Below, piece by piece: positions 7,973-16,491 of a DNA stretch of 47,702 nucleotides. The notes beneath the pieces are model-generated. The model had not been told where the DNA came from and did no database searches. It worked only from the letters and a program-made list of their open reading frames with translations. Origin of the DNA: Desulfovibrionaceae bacterium (lineage in GTDB: Bacteria; Desulfobacterota; Desulfovibrionia; Desulfovibrionales; Desulfovibrionaceae). Where the stretch lies: the NCBI GenBank assembly GCA_022510785.1, contig JAFLSV010000014.1, positions 1-47,702 on the forward strand. The letters are read 5' to 3'. Position 1 is the stretch's first letter, and each line of letters begins with the position of its first letter. The translations under genes were made by a program, and so were the position numbers.

Positions 7973-8719
7973 TCAATGCTCCCTGAACCATCTTCCCGCC
8001 AGAGCCGTCAGCACATCCACGTCGCCGCCCGCCGCCACGTTGAGGAAGGAGCGATATTCGCGCACCACATCCTGACTCATGGGGTTGGACTCAAAAATAC
8101 CGGTGAACAGGGCGGCATCCGAGGTCAGCATGGATCGCGCCGCTTCGGTTCGCCGTTGGAGCGAAGGGGTCAGAAAGGGTACAATGTCGTCCCGCTGAGA
8201 GAGCATGGCGAAATAGGCCACGCTGGTGATAAAATTAAGCCCCTGCACGGCGGCCATGGCGCGGTCGTGGGCTTCGGGCGTGCTGCGGAAGGTGGTGCAG
8301 CCCATGGCTTCAAACAGCCCTTCCACCACGCGCGCGGCATCATCGTCCGTTTCTTCGGCGGGTGTGACGCACACCGCGGTATAATCGGACCTGGGGCTGG
8401 GGCCGAACAGGGGATGCGTTCCCACCACCGGCCCGGCGTAGGCCCGGCGCATGGCCCGCACGGGCAGCATCTTGACCGAGGCGATGTCCGCCAGCACAGC
8501 CCCCGCCCTCAGGTGAGGAGCCGCCAGCATCGCCACCTCGCCCAACACGGCGGCGGGCACGCACAAAAGCGCCACATCCGCCCCGGCGCAGGCCCCGGCC
8601 AGAACATCGGGGGTCAGGGGCATGTCCACGCCGCGCACCGCCTGACCGGCAGCCTCCAGCCGTTCCATCAGCATGGCCCCCATCCGGCCACGGCTGCCAA
8701 TAATGGCTGTAACGCTCAT
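7973..8719 (-). CDS. tyrA: prephenate dehydrogenase
   Basis: A 248-residue NAD(P)-dependent dehydrogenase converting prephenate to 4-hydroxyphenylpyruvate, the committed step to tyrosine. The N-terminal IIGSRGRMGAMLMERL is a Rossmann dinucleotide-binding turn. GTHPLFGPSP carries the histidine region used in catalysis and substrate binding. The rest is a helical dimerisation domain, with no fused chorismate mutase and no ACT domain, so feedback control by tyrosine would have to use another surface. The start overlaps the aroA stop by four bases (ATGA arrangement), so translation is probably coupled in an aroA-tyrA operon. Confidence 0.85.
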   Translation of the reverse strand: MSVTAIIGSRGRMGAMLMERLEAAGQAVRGVDMPLTPDVLAGACAGADVALLCVPAAVLGEVAMLAAPHLRAGAVLADIASVKMLPVRAMRRAYAGPVVGTHPLFGPSPRSDYTAVCVTPAEETDDDAARVVEGLFEAMGCTTFRSTPEAHDRAMAAVQGLNFITSVAYFAMLSQRDDIVPFLTPSLQRRTEAARSMLTSDAALFTGIFESNPMSQDVVREYRSFLNVAAGGDVDVLTALAGRWFREH

Positions 8720-10116
8720 ACGTTGTCACTCCGGCGTTCCGCCACGCGGCCACGCCCTCCGCGCAGCGCCGCCCAGCTGTCCCAGAAGGAGGGAAAGGAC
8801 TTGCCCACCACCTCCGGATGATCCAGCCGCACATCCGCGCCGCGGCACTCCAGCAGAGCCAGACTCATGGCCATGCGGTGATCATTCCACACGCCCAGTT
8901 CCAGAACCCGGCCGTCCAGCCGGAAATCCGCCCCCAGGCCGTGAATGAGCAGACCATCGTCCCGCTCTTCCACGGATACCCCGGCCTTCAGCAGCTCACG
9001 GGCGGGCGCGGCGATGCGGTCGCTTTCCTTGATGCGCAGGTGGGCCACGCCCCGGATGCGGGTTTCACCCTCGGCGGCGGCGGCCAGCACCGCCACAGTG
9101 GGCACCAGATCGGGGCAGGCGCTCATGTCCACATCCACGCCCCGCAGCCGTGAGGGCCGGGCGCTTACCCGCCGCGCCCGCTCCACGCCGGGTTCCACCT
9201 CCAGCTCGGCCCCCATGCTCCGCGCAATGTCCAGCAGCGCGCGATCTCCCTGCAGGCTGTCCGGCCGCAGCCCGCTGACGATCACCGGCCGTTCGCCCAG
9301 AATCCCCGCCGCCAGAAGATAGGACGCGCCCGACCAGTCGCCCTCCACGGCATAGCGGCCCGCGCGCCAGGCCGACGGCCTGACCCGGAAGCGCACGCCG
9401 CCGGGACGCGCCGCCCTGACGGAACGCCAGTCCACGGCGCGCCATGGGGCGTCGGGCCCGGCTTCGGGATCGCGCTCGCTCACGTCAAAATGCACGCCGA
9501 AATCGCGCATGGTCTGCAGGGTCAGACCAATATAGGGCCAGGAAACCACCTGCCGCCCGGTAATTTCAATGGTCAGCGGCCCCCGCGCCTGCGGCGCGGC
9601 CATGAGCAGGCCGGAGAGATACTGGCTGGATTCCTCCAGAGCCATGCCCACCGCGCCTCCGTTCAGCCCCGAGGCCTCCAGCACGCAGGGCGGATAGCCC
9701 TCGCGCTCCTCAAAATGAAAACGCGCGCCCAGCTCGCCGAGCGGCCCGGTCAGACCGCCCAGAGGGCGGCGATGCATGCGCGGGGCGCCGTGAATGCGAA
9801 AGCGCCCCTGGCCCGAGGCCAGCAAAGCCGTGAGCAGGCGGCAGCTTGTGCCCGACTCGTGAACATCGCAGGACACGGGCTCGGCGCCGGGGCCCGCCCC
9901 GGTCAGCCGGCCGCCCACGCCCCGCACTCTGTATGCGCCCGAACCCAGGGGTTCAAACAGGGCTCCCGCCGCGCTCAGTATGGCCCGTGTGCGTTCAGGA
10001 TCCGTGCTTTCCAGCACGCCTTCCACCAGAGACTCGCCCCCGGCCAGGGCCGCGCCGATCAGAACTCTGTGCGATACCGACTTGGATGGCGGCGCTTCCA
10101 CACTTACAGGTTCCAT
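8716..10116 (-). CDS. aroA: 3-phosphoshikimate 1-carboxyvinyltransferase (EPSP synthase)
   Basis: A 466-residue EPSP synthase joining shikimate-3-phosphate and phosphoenolpyruvate in the chorismate pathway. Visible family motifs are PPSKSVSHRVLIGAALA near the N-terminus, the RIKESDRIAA loop and NDHRMAMSLALLE near the C-terminus. The phosphoenolpyruvate loop reads HESGTSCRLL where E. coli has GNAGTAMRPL: the Gly-Thr and Arg are kept, but the proline equivalent to Pro101 is leucine. ATG 10116 is selected for its upstream GAGGA; an in-frame upstream extension looks unrelated. The gene overlaps tyrA downstream and is separated from the antiporter gene by a terminator. Confidence 0.88.
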   Translation of the reverse strand: MEPVSVEAPPSKSVSHRVLIGAALAGGESLVEGVLESTDPERTRAILSAAGALFEPLGSGAYRVRGVGGRLTGAGPGAEPVSCDVHESGTSCRLLTALLASGQGRFRIHGAPRMHRRPLGGLTGPLGELGARFHFEEREGYPPCVLEASGLNGGAVGMALEESSQYLSGLLMAAPQARGPLTIEITGRQVVSWPYIGLTLQTMRDFGVHFDVSERDPEAGPDAPWRAVDWRSVRAARPGGVRFRVRPSAWRAGRYAVEGDWSGASYLLAAGILGERPVIVSGLRPDSLQGDRALLDIARSMGAELEVEPGVERARRVSARPSRLRGVDVDMSACPDLVPTVAVLAAAAEGETRIRGVAHLRIKESDRIAAPARELLKAGVSVEERDDGLLIHGLGADFRLDGRVLELGVWNDHRMAMSLALLECRGADVRLDHPEVVGKSFPSFWDSWAALRGGRGRVAERRSDNV

Positions 10117-10178
10117 GCCTATATTCCTCACCAGTTCGTCAGCATATTCAAGGGACAAATCCGGGCAGCCCGAGGCAG

Positions 10179-10206
10179 AAAAAGTGCCCGTCTTGCGCAC
10201 GGGCAC
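10179..10206 (-). terminator. intrinsic terminator of the NhaD-type antiporter gene
   Basis: Read leftward, an 8-bp stem (10206-10199 with 10191-10184) with a 7-base loop is followed by five T residues. It lies about 110 bases after the antiporter stop and before the aroA start, so it separates the two co-directional genes. Confidence 0.75.
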
Positions 10207-10314
10207 AGGCCAGCCGTGAGGCGGCAAAAAAACGTTGGAACCTCGTCCGCGGCCGCGCATGGAGGGCCAGAGCCCCAGGGCCCCGGCCCTCCCGCGCGGC
10301 GTTCCACGAAGGCG

Positions 10315-11733
10315 TTACACAAAAAAGAGCAGGGTCAGCACGGCGAACAGCGGACACAGAATACCCACCGACCACACCATGTACCCGAAGAAGCTTGGCA
10401 TCTTCACGCCCTGCTCCATGGCGATGGAGCGCACCATGAAGTTGGGCGCGTTGCCGATATAGGTAATGGCTCCCATAAACACCGCGCCGGCCGAAATGGC
10501 GGCCAGGGTATTGCCCTCGTTCATCAGAACCTGCGCGTCGCCGCCCGCGGTGTTGAAGAACACGAGGTAGGTGGGGGCGTTGTCCAGGAAGGACGAAAGT
10601 GCGCCCGTCAGCCAGAAGAACATGGCGTTGTTGTGCGTGCCGTCGGCATTGGTCACCATGTGCACCACGCTGGCCAGGGCGCCCTGTTCGCCCGCCCGCA
10701 AAATGGCGATGGCCGGAATCATGCTCATGAAGATGCCGATGAACAGCTTGGCCACTTCCAGAATGGGTTCCCAGGTAAAGTCGTTGCGCTTGCGGCATTC
10801 CTTGTCGGTAATGACCCAGGAGGCCACGGCGATGACGATGTACATGAGATCGCGCACCACGTTCTGCATTTCCATGGGCACGCCCAGAATGTGGAAGGTG
10901 CGGCCCGTCCAGGCGCCGGAAATAAGGGTATTGGCAACCACGCAGGCCAGAAGCACAAAGTTGACGCCGCCCTCGATGCCCAGCTTTTCGCCCTGGCCGG
11001 ACGTCGTGCCGGGAGGAGTGGGCCGGCCTTCCTTGTTATACAGCGCGGTATCCACAACAAAGTACAGCGCCAGCAGGATGCCGGCCAGCAGGGCCGTTTT
11101 GGTCAGCAGGTGCACCGTGGTCCAGAAAAAGCTCACGCCCTTGAGGAAGCCCAGGAACAGGGGCGGGTCGCCCAGGGGGGTGAGGGAGCCGCCGATATTG
11201 GCCACCAGAAAAATGAAAAACACCACCTGATGCACGCGGAAACGGCGGTGCTGGTTGGCCCGCAACAGCGGCCGGATGAGCAGCATGGCCGCGCCGGTGG
11301 TGCCCATCCAGCTGGCCAGCACCGTGCCGATGAGCAGGATAACCGTGTTGACCACGGGCGTGCCCACCAGGGATCCTTTCAGGCGAATGCCCCCGGCCAC
11401 GGTGAACAGGGCCAGCAGAAGCAGAATAAAGGGCAGGTATTCCAGCAGCAGGGAATCCGCCGCCAGAAAGATGGCCAGGCCGCCGCCGTACACCAGCCAG
11501 CAGGGCACCAGAAAGGCCAGGCCCCAGAACAGAGCCACCTTGCCGTAATGGTGGTGCCAGAAGTGAGGCACAACAATGGGCCCCAATGCGATGGAGAGCA
11601 ACATGCACACAAAGGGAACCACCCAGATCACGGACAAATCAACCGGCAGGGAAGGATGCTCCGAAGCCAGGCACAGGGCCGGCATCAGAAGCAGTGTCAG
11701 CAGAAACGGCACAAGGACTCGCAATTTTGGCAT
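10315..11733 (-). CDS. nhaD: NhaD-type sodium:proton antiporter (ion transporter superfamily)
   Basis: A 472-residue integral membrane protein with about 12-13 hydrophobic segments, of the ion transporter superfamily that includes NhaD antiporters. Typical segments are SWMGTTGAAMLLIRPLL, VANIGGSLTPLGDPPLFLGF and SSFLDNAPTYLVFF. These carry the small-residue and Asp/Asn loops associated with Na+ binding. The N-terminus looks like a signal peptide or first helix (FLLTLLLMPALCLASE). ATG 11733 is used because AAGGAG is nine bases upstream; the TTG three codons earlier abuts that site. By family it exchanges Na+ for H+ at the inner membrane. A citrate-type substrate cannot be excluded. Confidence 0.8.
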   Translation of the reverse strand: MPKLRVLVPFLLTLLLMPALCLASEHPSLPVDLSVIWVVPFVCMLLSIALGPIVVPHFWHHHYGKVALFWGLAFLVPCWLVYGGGLAIFLAADSLLLEYLPFILLLLALFTVAGGIRLKGSLVGTPVVNTVILLIGTVLASWMGTTGAAMLLIRPLLRANQHRRFRVHQVVFFIFLVANIGGSLTPLGDPPLFLGFLKGVSFFWTTVHLLTKTALLAGILLALYFVVDTALYNKEGRPTPPGTTSGQGEKLGIEGGVNFVLLACVVANTLISGAWTGRTFHILGVPMEMQNVVRDLMYIVIAVASWVITDKECRKRNDFTWEPILEVAKLFIGIFMSMIPAIAILRAGEQGALASVVHMVTNADGTHNNAMFFWLTGALSSFLDNAPTYLVFFNTAGGDAQVLMNEGNTLAAISAGAVFMGAITYIGNAPNFMVRSIAMEQGVKMPSFFGYMVWSVGILCPLFAVLTLLFFV

Positions 11734-12095
11734 GCCACTCAACTCCTTTCAAAAAGACAGGGTATGCCCCGGCATATCATGAAAGTCTCACCATCGGCAA
11801 GAACAAGCGACGCCCGCGGCGGGCGGACTGGACAGCGCGGCCCCTTGCCGCGGCCAGAAAAGGGAAGCCTGCCGCCGCATTCCCCGGTTCGGGGAGGCTC
11901 TGCCCGGCCTCATGGCCATGCCGGAGCGGATATTCATCCTTTTGGTGATTTCATAAAATTTTTTCCTGGAAATTCAACTGATTGAAAAGGCATTTTCATG
12001 GAAATGGCGAATATTTCCGCCGGAGCCGGGCCTTGACGAACGCACGTGCCACGGGCATGGGAAAGAAAGAACGGCATTGTTCGCCAGGAGGTTCC
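11734..12095. other. intergenic region between divergent nhaD and thiD
   Basis: These 362 bases separate divergent genes. The middle is GC-rich with short palindromes, and 11935-12020 is AT-rich and is the likely promoter zone for thiD. I looked for a TPP riboswitch ahead of thiD and saw none of its conserved sequence. No open reading frame is convincing. Confidence 0.5.
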
Positions 12096-12899
12096 ATGCT
12101 GCATCCGCCCAGTATTCTGACCATCGCCGGTTCCGATTCCGGCGGGGGAGCGGGTATTCAGGCCGATCTCAAGACCATGACCATGCTCGGCGCCTACGGC
12201 ATGAGCGTCATTACCGCCCTCACCGCCCAGAACGGGCTGGGGGTGACCGGCATCCACGCGCCTGATCCGTCTTTTGTGGCCCTGCAGCTGCGCACCGTGC
12301 TGGAAGGCTTTCCCGTCCAGGCCGCCAAAACCGGCATGCTTTTTTCCTCCGCCATCATTGGGGCGGTGGCCGACATTCTGGCCACACGGAACTTTCCGCT
12401 GGTGGTGGATCCGGTGTGCGTCAGCCAGAGCGGCCATACGCTGCTGGAAGAGGACGCCGTGGAAGCCCTCAGGGAGCGCATCCTGCCCCTGGCCGATCTG
12501 CTCACGCCCAACCGGCCCGAGGCCGAACTGCTGGCCGGCATGCCCATACGCTCCGATGCCGATACGGCCGAGGCGGGCCGCCGGCTCCTGGCCATGGGTG
12601 CCAGGGCCGTCCTGATCAAGGGCGGCCACTGCGAGGGCACGCCCATTTTTGTGACGGACTGGCTGATCACCCCTGACCACGATCCCGATCCGCTGCGCCA
12701 GCCCCATGTGGATACCCCCAACAATCACGGCACGGGCTGCACACTGTCCGCGGCCATCGCCACATGGCTGGGCTTCGGCATGCCGCTGCGGGTGGCCGTG
12801 ACCAGGGCCCAGGAATATCTCAACACGGGCCTGCGCCACGCCTACGCGCCGGGCGAGGGGGCGGGCCCGCCCTGCCATTTCGCCGCGCTGCGCCGTTGA
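12096..12899 (+). CDS. thiD: hydroxymethylpyrimidine/phosphomethylpyrimidine kinase
   Basis: A 267-residue ribokinase-fold kinase that phosphorylates HMP to HMP-P and then HMP-PP for thiamine synthesis or salvage. Family motifs are [19 protein letters not shown] at the N-terminus, [32 protein letters not shown] and the catalytic anion-hole motif [14 protein letters not shown]. It is a single-domain ThiD without ThiE or ThiM fusion. CAGGAGG precedes ATG 12096. hisH begins 37 bases after its stop, so the three genes thiD-hisH-hisF probably form one transcript although thiamine and histidine synthesis are separate pathways. Confidence 0.9.
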   Translation: MLHPPSILTIAGSDSGGGAGIQADLKTMTMLGAYGMSVITALTAQNGLGVTGIHAPDPSFVALQLRTVLEGFPVQAAKTGMLFSSAIIGAVADILATRNFPLVVDPVCVSQSGHTLLEEDAVEALRERILPLADLLTPNRPEAELLAGMPIRSDADTAEAGRRLLAMGARAVLIKGGHCEGTPIFVTDWLITPDHDPDPLRQPHVDTPNNHGTGCTLSAAIATWLGFGMPLRVAVTRAQEYLNTGLRHAYAPGEGAGPPCHFAALRR

Positions 12900-12936
12900 A
12901 CAGACTTCGTACCACGCCTCAACCACGACACGACTC

Positions 12937-13572
12937 ATGCTGGCCATTCTTGACTACAAAGCGGGCAATCAGACAAGCGTGCTCCGCGCGCTGCAATCCC
13001 TGGGTATTCCGGCCGGAATTACGGCCGAACCCGCCGCGCTGGCGGCCGCCGACGGCATCATCTTCCCCGGTGTGGGCGCGGCCGGGCAGGCCATGCGTCA
13101 GCTGCGCGACACGGGCCTGGATGCCGCGCTGCGGGCCCTGGTGGCGGATGGAAAGCCGCTGCTCGGCGTGTGCCTGGGCTGCCAGATTTTGCTGGAGCGC
13201 AGCGAGGAAAACAAGACCGCCACCCTGGGCATTCTGCCGGGCCTCTGCCGCCGCTTTCAGCCTGAATGGCGGGACGGGGAGCGCCCCATCCGCATCCCGC
13301 ACATGGGCTGGAACAGCCTGATTGTGCGGCGGGCTTCGCCCCTGCTGGAAGGCATCCCCCCCGACGCCCAGTTCTACTTTGTCCACAGCTACTATCCCGA
13401 ACCCCGGCCTGACCTGGTTATAGCCGAAAGCAGCTATGGCACGACCTTCGCGTCGGTCTACGGCCGCCCGGGCCTGTGGGCCGCCCAGTTCCACCCTGAA
13501 AAGAGCGGCGCGCCGGGCCTGCGCCTTCTGGCCAACTTTGACGCCTGGTGCAGGGAGGCACGCCATGCATGA
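12937..13572 (+). CDS. hisH: imidazole glycerol phosphate synthase, glutaminase subunit
   Basis: A 211-residue class I glutamine amidotransferase that hydrolyses glutamine and channels ammonia to HisF. The nucleophile is in [11 protein letters not shown], the catalytic His and Glu are in QFHPEKSG, and the N-terminal [12 protein letters not shown] matches HisH. No strong Shine-Dalgarno precedes the ATG, suggesting coupling to thiD. The stop overlaps the hisF start by eight bases, as expected for subunits of a one-to-one complex. Confidence 0.92.
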   Translation: MLAILDYKAGNQTSVLRALQSLGIPAGITAEPAALAAADGIIFPGVGAAGQAMRQLRDTGLDAALRALVADGKPLLGVCLGCQILLERSEENKTATLGILPGLCRRFQPEWRDGERPIRIPHMGWNSLIVRRASPLLEGIPPDAQFYFVHSYYPEPRPDLVIAESSYGTTFASVYGRPGLWAAQFHPEKSGAPGLRLLANFDAWCREARHA

Positions 13573-14371
13573 TTCCCGTCCTGCGAACCGCGCGCATCTG
13601 AGCAAACGGATCATCCCCTGCCTGGACGTGCGCGACGGACGCCTGACCAAGGGCGTGCGCTTTCAGGGCAACGAGGACATCGGCGACCCGGTGGAGACGG
13701 CCCGCCGCTATTACGAGCAGGGCGCGGACGAAATTGTGTTCTACGACATCACGGCCTCACACGAGGCGCGGGGTATTTTTCTGGACGTGGTGGAGCGCGT
13801 GGCGTCGGCCATCTTTATTCCCTTTTCCGTGGGCGGCGGCATCGCCAGCGTGAGCGACATGCGGGCCGTGCTGCTGGCCGGGGCGGAAAAGGTGTCCGTC
13901 AACTCGGCGGCGGTCAGGCGTCCGGAGCTCATTGCCGAAGGCGCGGCAGCCTTTGGCTCGCAGGCCGTGGTGGTGGGCATGGACGTGCGGCGGGCCACCG
14001 TGAGTGACGCCCTGCCCTCGGGCTATGAAATCGTCATCCACGGCGGCCGCACGCCCACCGGGCTGGACGCCGTGGCCTGGGCGCGGCGCTGCGAGGAGCT
14101 GGGCGCGGGCGAGCTGTGCGTCAACTCCATTGACGCCGACGGCACAAAGGACGGTTATGAACTGACGCTGACCCGCCTCATTGCCGACGCCGTGACCATT
14201 CCGGTCATCGCGTCGGGCGGCGCGGGCGGGCCGCAGCATCTGGTGGACGCCGTGACCACGGGCGGCGCCTCGGCCGCGCTGGTGGCCTCCATCGTGCACT
14301 ACGGCACCTATAGCATCCCCGAGCTCAAAAGCTTCATGCATGAGGCCGGCGTGCCCGTGCGCATGGTGTGA
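13565..14371 (+). CDS. hisF: imidazole glycerol phosphate synthase, cyclase subunit
   Basis: A 268-residue TIM-barrel protein that uses ammonia from HisH to convert PRFAR into imidazole glycerol phosphate and AICAR. Visible features are [12 protein letters not shown] with the first catalytic Asp, [41 protein letters not shown] with the second catalytic Asp, and IASGGAG for phosphate binding. ATG 13565 lies inside the hisH end. An acyltransferase gene converges from the other side only six bases after the stop, leaving almost no room for a terminator. Confidence 0.93.
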   Translation: MHDSRPANRAHLSKRIIPCLDVRDGRLTKGVRFQGNEDIGDPVETARRYYEQGADEIVFYDITASHEARGIFLDVVERVASAIFIPFSVGGGIASVSDMRAVLLAGAEKVSVNSAAVRRPELIAEGAAAFGSQAVVVGMDVRRATVSDALPSGYEIVIHGGRTPTGLDAVAWARRCEELGAGELCVNSIDADGTKDGYELTLTRLIADAVTIPVIASGGAGGPQHLVDAVTTGGASAALVASIVHYGTYSIPELKSFMHEAGVPVRMV

Positions 14372-14377
14372 ACTGAA

Positions 14378-16372
14378 TTACTCTTTCTCCTGCCCGGCAA
14401 TCTCAAGCAAATACGGCTCAAGCAAATTTTTAACCAGATAACGACTGCCATTTACAGACAGATGATCATCATCAGAATACAATGGCATTTCATCAGCGTC
14501 AAACATAATGCATTTTCCGTTCGGACAAAATACATCTAATCCGTTTATAATTTCTGCGCCTTTAATCTCTTTCAGAAGATCCAGATATTCTTTCTGATGC
14601 TGATAGACATCTTTTCTAAGCATTTGAGGATACTCAGTAAATGAATTTAATGCAAATAATGGACGCCTGATAAAATTACGCGGCTCAATATTCTGCGGAA
14701 AAACTGGATTTTCACTGACAATATAAACATATTTACCAGTACCATTCATTTCATCAACAAAATTTTGTAGCAATGGTTTAAATTTATCTCCTGATTTAGA
14801 CCATTTTTTGGCATCAACGTCCCTGCCGTTCAAATTCACAACACCGCGCATAAAAACAAAAATATGGGTAATATCTTTTTTGGATTTTAATATGTTAATA
14901 ACACGCTTTCGCTCTTCCTGGGCCTGATACTGATCAAAGCGAAAGGGTATGCAGACGGTGTTCAGTCCAAGGCTTTTATTTTTCTCAGCTATCCCTGGAA
15001 AAGCCGCGTAGGCATGGCTATCGCCGATAACAGCCACAGTTTTCTCTGAACCGGCATCCTGATAGTGTGCGAAAGATAATGTATCCAGCTCAGGATCGTA
15101 TTTTAATAAGCTTCCATCTTCGGCCACCCCCATGATTAAAGCATTATATTGTTTTTTTGCTATACTGACGGGCTCGTCGGGAATATCCTTTTTAAATACA
15201 TAAAATCCTGTGCTACCGATACAGGTCATCAATATAAGCATTACCAAAACTTTGAGTTTTATGCCGCCTTTTCCAAAGCGGATGGGGCGCTCAACCAGAA
15301 AATAGGTCAGAATCGCCAGCAGAAGGGCAATCAGCACACATATCAGGCGGATAAAACGCCACTTCCACAGCCCGGCCCCTTCTCCTCCCAGTATTGTGGC
15401 ATAGGAGAGCAAAGGCCAGTGCCAAAGGTACAGCGGATAGCTGATTAAACCGACTCCCACCGCAAGTTTATGAGAAAAAATCCGCCTGTTCAGCCAACTG
15501 CGCTGACCGGCGGCAATGATCAACACCGCGCCGCAAACCGGCCACAGCGCGCTGTAGCCAGGAAAATACCGGTTTACCCGACATACGAGCAGGGCAGCCA
15601 CAAGGCATGCCAGGCCCAAAACGGCAAGCAGGTTACTGGCGCACGTTCCATCGGCGGACTCCACATCCCGCCGCAGAACTCTGGCAACGCCATGGTCAAA
15701 TTTCAGCCAGGCCGGACGCAGCCTGGCTGCATGTCCCGGCAGCGCGGCCAGAACAATACCGGAAAAAATCTCCCAGAACCGGGTAAACGGCGCATAAAAA
15801 TCCAAGGAAGGACTGCGGCGGAAAAAATAAAAATTGGAGGCCAGTGAAGCCAGCATCAGCACAATACTAAGCACCAGCAGATTATATTGTCTTTTCCAGG
15901 CAAAAATTAACAGCAATGGACTGATAATATAAAACTGTTCTTCAACTCCAAGACTCCAGAGGTGCAACAGAGGTTTTAGTGTTGCACTCACATCCCAGTA
16001 ACCTATTTCTGACCAATAAACCAGATTTGCAACAAAAGCGGAACCACCAAGTGTATGTTTTCCAAGGGCTTGGTATTCATCGGGGAACAGTAAGAAATGC
16101 CCTGCAAGCAGCACAACGGGAAGCATCAGGAGCAGAGCTGGAAAAATGCGCAATATTCTCCGTGAATAAAAATGCAGAAGGCTGAAGCTGCCTGCCGATA
16201 AGCCCCTTAAAATAATGCCGCCAATCAGATACCCGGAAATAACAAAAAACACATCCACACCGACAAACCCGCTTTTGAAATCGTGCGGAAAGGCGTGGTA
16301 ACACAGGACAAGGCATACGGCCAGTGCGCGCAGACCATCAATATCCGGGCGATAAAAATTTTCAGATCTCAT
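14378..16372 (-). CDS. OafA-type membrane acyltransferase with C-terminal SGNH domain
   Basis: A 664-residue two-domain protein. The first part, about 1-380, is an acyltransferase-3 membrane domain (YRPDIDGLRALAVCLVLCYH, GFVGVDVFFVISGYLI, LWSLGVEEQFY) with about ten helices. The remainder is a periplasmic SGNH domain with GDSHAY near 449 and DDHLS near 636, supplying the Ser and Asp/His positions. Proteins of this form O-acetylate lipopolysaccharide or other surface glycans. The gene is visibly lower in GC than its neighbours, especially the SGNH half, suggesting transfer. ATG 16372 is the likely start, with only a weak Shine-Dalgarno. It stands alone, convergent with hisF and downstream of lon. 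Confidence 0.85.
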   Translation of the reverse strand: MRSENFYRPDIDGLRALAVCLVLCYHAFPHDFKSGFVGVDVFFVISGYLIGGIILRGLSAGSFSLLHFYSRRILRIFPALLLMLPVVLLAGHFLLFPDEYQALGKHTLGGSAFVANLVYWSEIGYWDVSATLKPLLHLWSLGVEEQFYIISPLLLIFAWKRQYNLLVLSIVLMLASLASNFYFFRRSPSLDFYAPFTRFWEIFSGIVLAALPGHAARLRPAWLKFDHGVARVLRRDVESADGTCASNLLAVLGLACLVAALLVCRVNRYFPGYSALWPVCGAVLIIAAGQRSWLNRRIFSHKLAVGVGLISYPLYLWHWPLLSYATILGGEGAGLWKWRFIRLICVLIALLLAILTYFLVERPIRFGKGGIKLKVLVMLILMTCIGSTGFYVFKKDIPDEPVSIAKKQYNALIMGVAEDGSLLKYDPELDTLSFAHYQDAGSEKTVAVIGDSHAYAAFPGIAEKNKSLGLNTVCIPFRFDQYQAQEERKRVINILKSKKDITHIFVFMRGVVNLNGRDVDAKKWSKSGDKFKPLLQNFVDEMNGTGKYVYIVSENPVFPQNIEPRNFIRRPLFALNSFTEYPQMLRKDVYQHQKEYLDLLKEIKGAEIINGLDVFCPNGKCIMFDADEMPLYSDDDHLSVNGSRYLVKNLLEPYLLEIAGQEKE

Positions 16373-16491
16373 GGCGTTCCCGTATGCTGGGCGCAGCCCG
16401 TCAGACACAAAAGCGCTTTAACGATGATGGCGTAAACGCGGTACCAGGGGAGACGCCCGTCGCCGGCACATTCATACGGGCTGGAGCCGTG

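Noticed and set aside
9490..11985. 831-codon open frame opposite aroA and nhaD
   Set aside because: It spans two real genes and an intergenic terminator on the other strand and shows only shadow composition.
11734..12095. TPP riboswitch before thiD
   Set aside because: None of the conserved THI-box sequence or pairing could be found.
13565..14371. HisF/HisH as LPS amidotransferase paralogues (WbuY/WbuZ type), given the neighbouring surface-glycan gene
   Set aside because: Both catalytic aspartates and all HisF motifs are intact, and no other LPS sugar genes are adjacent; ordinary histidine synthesis is the simpler reading.
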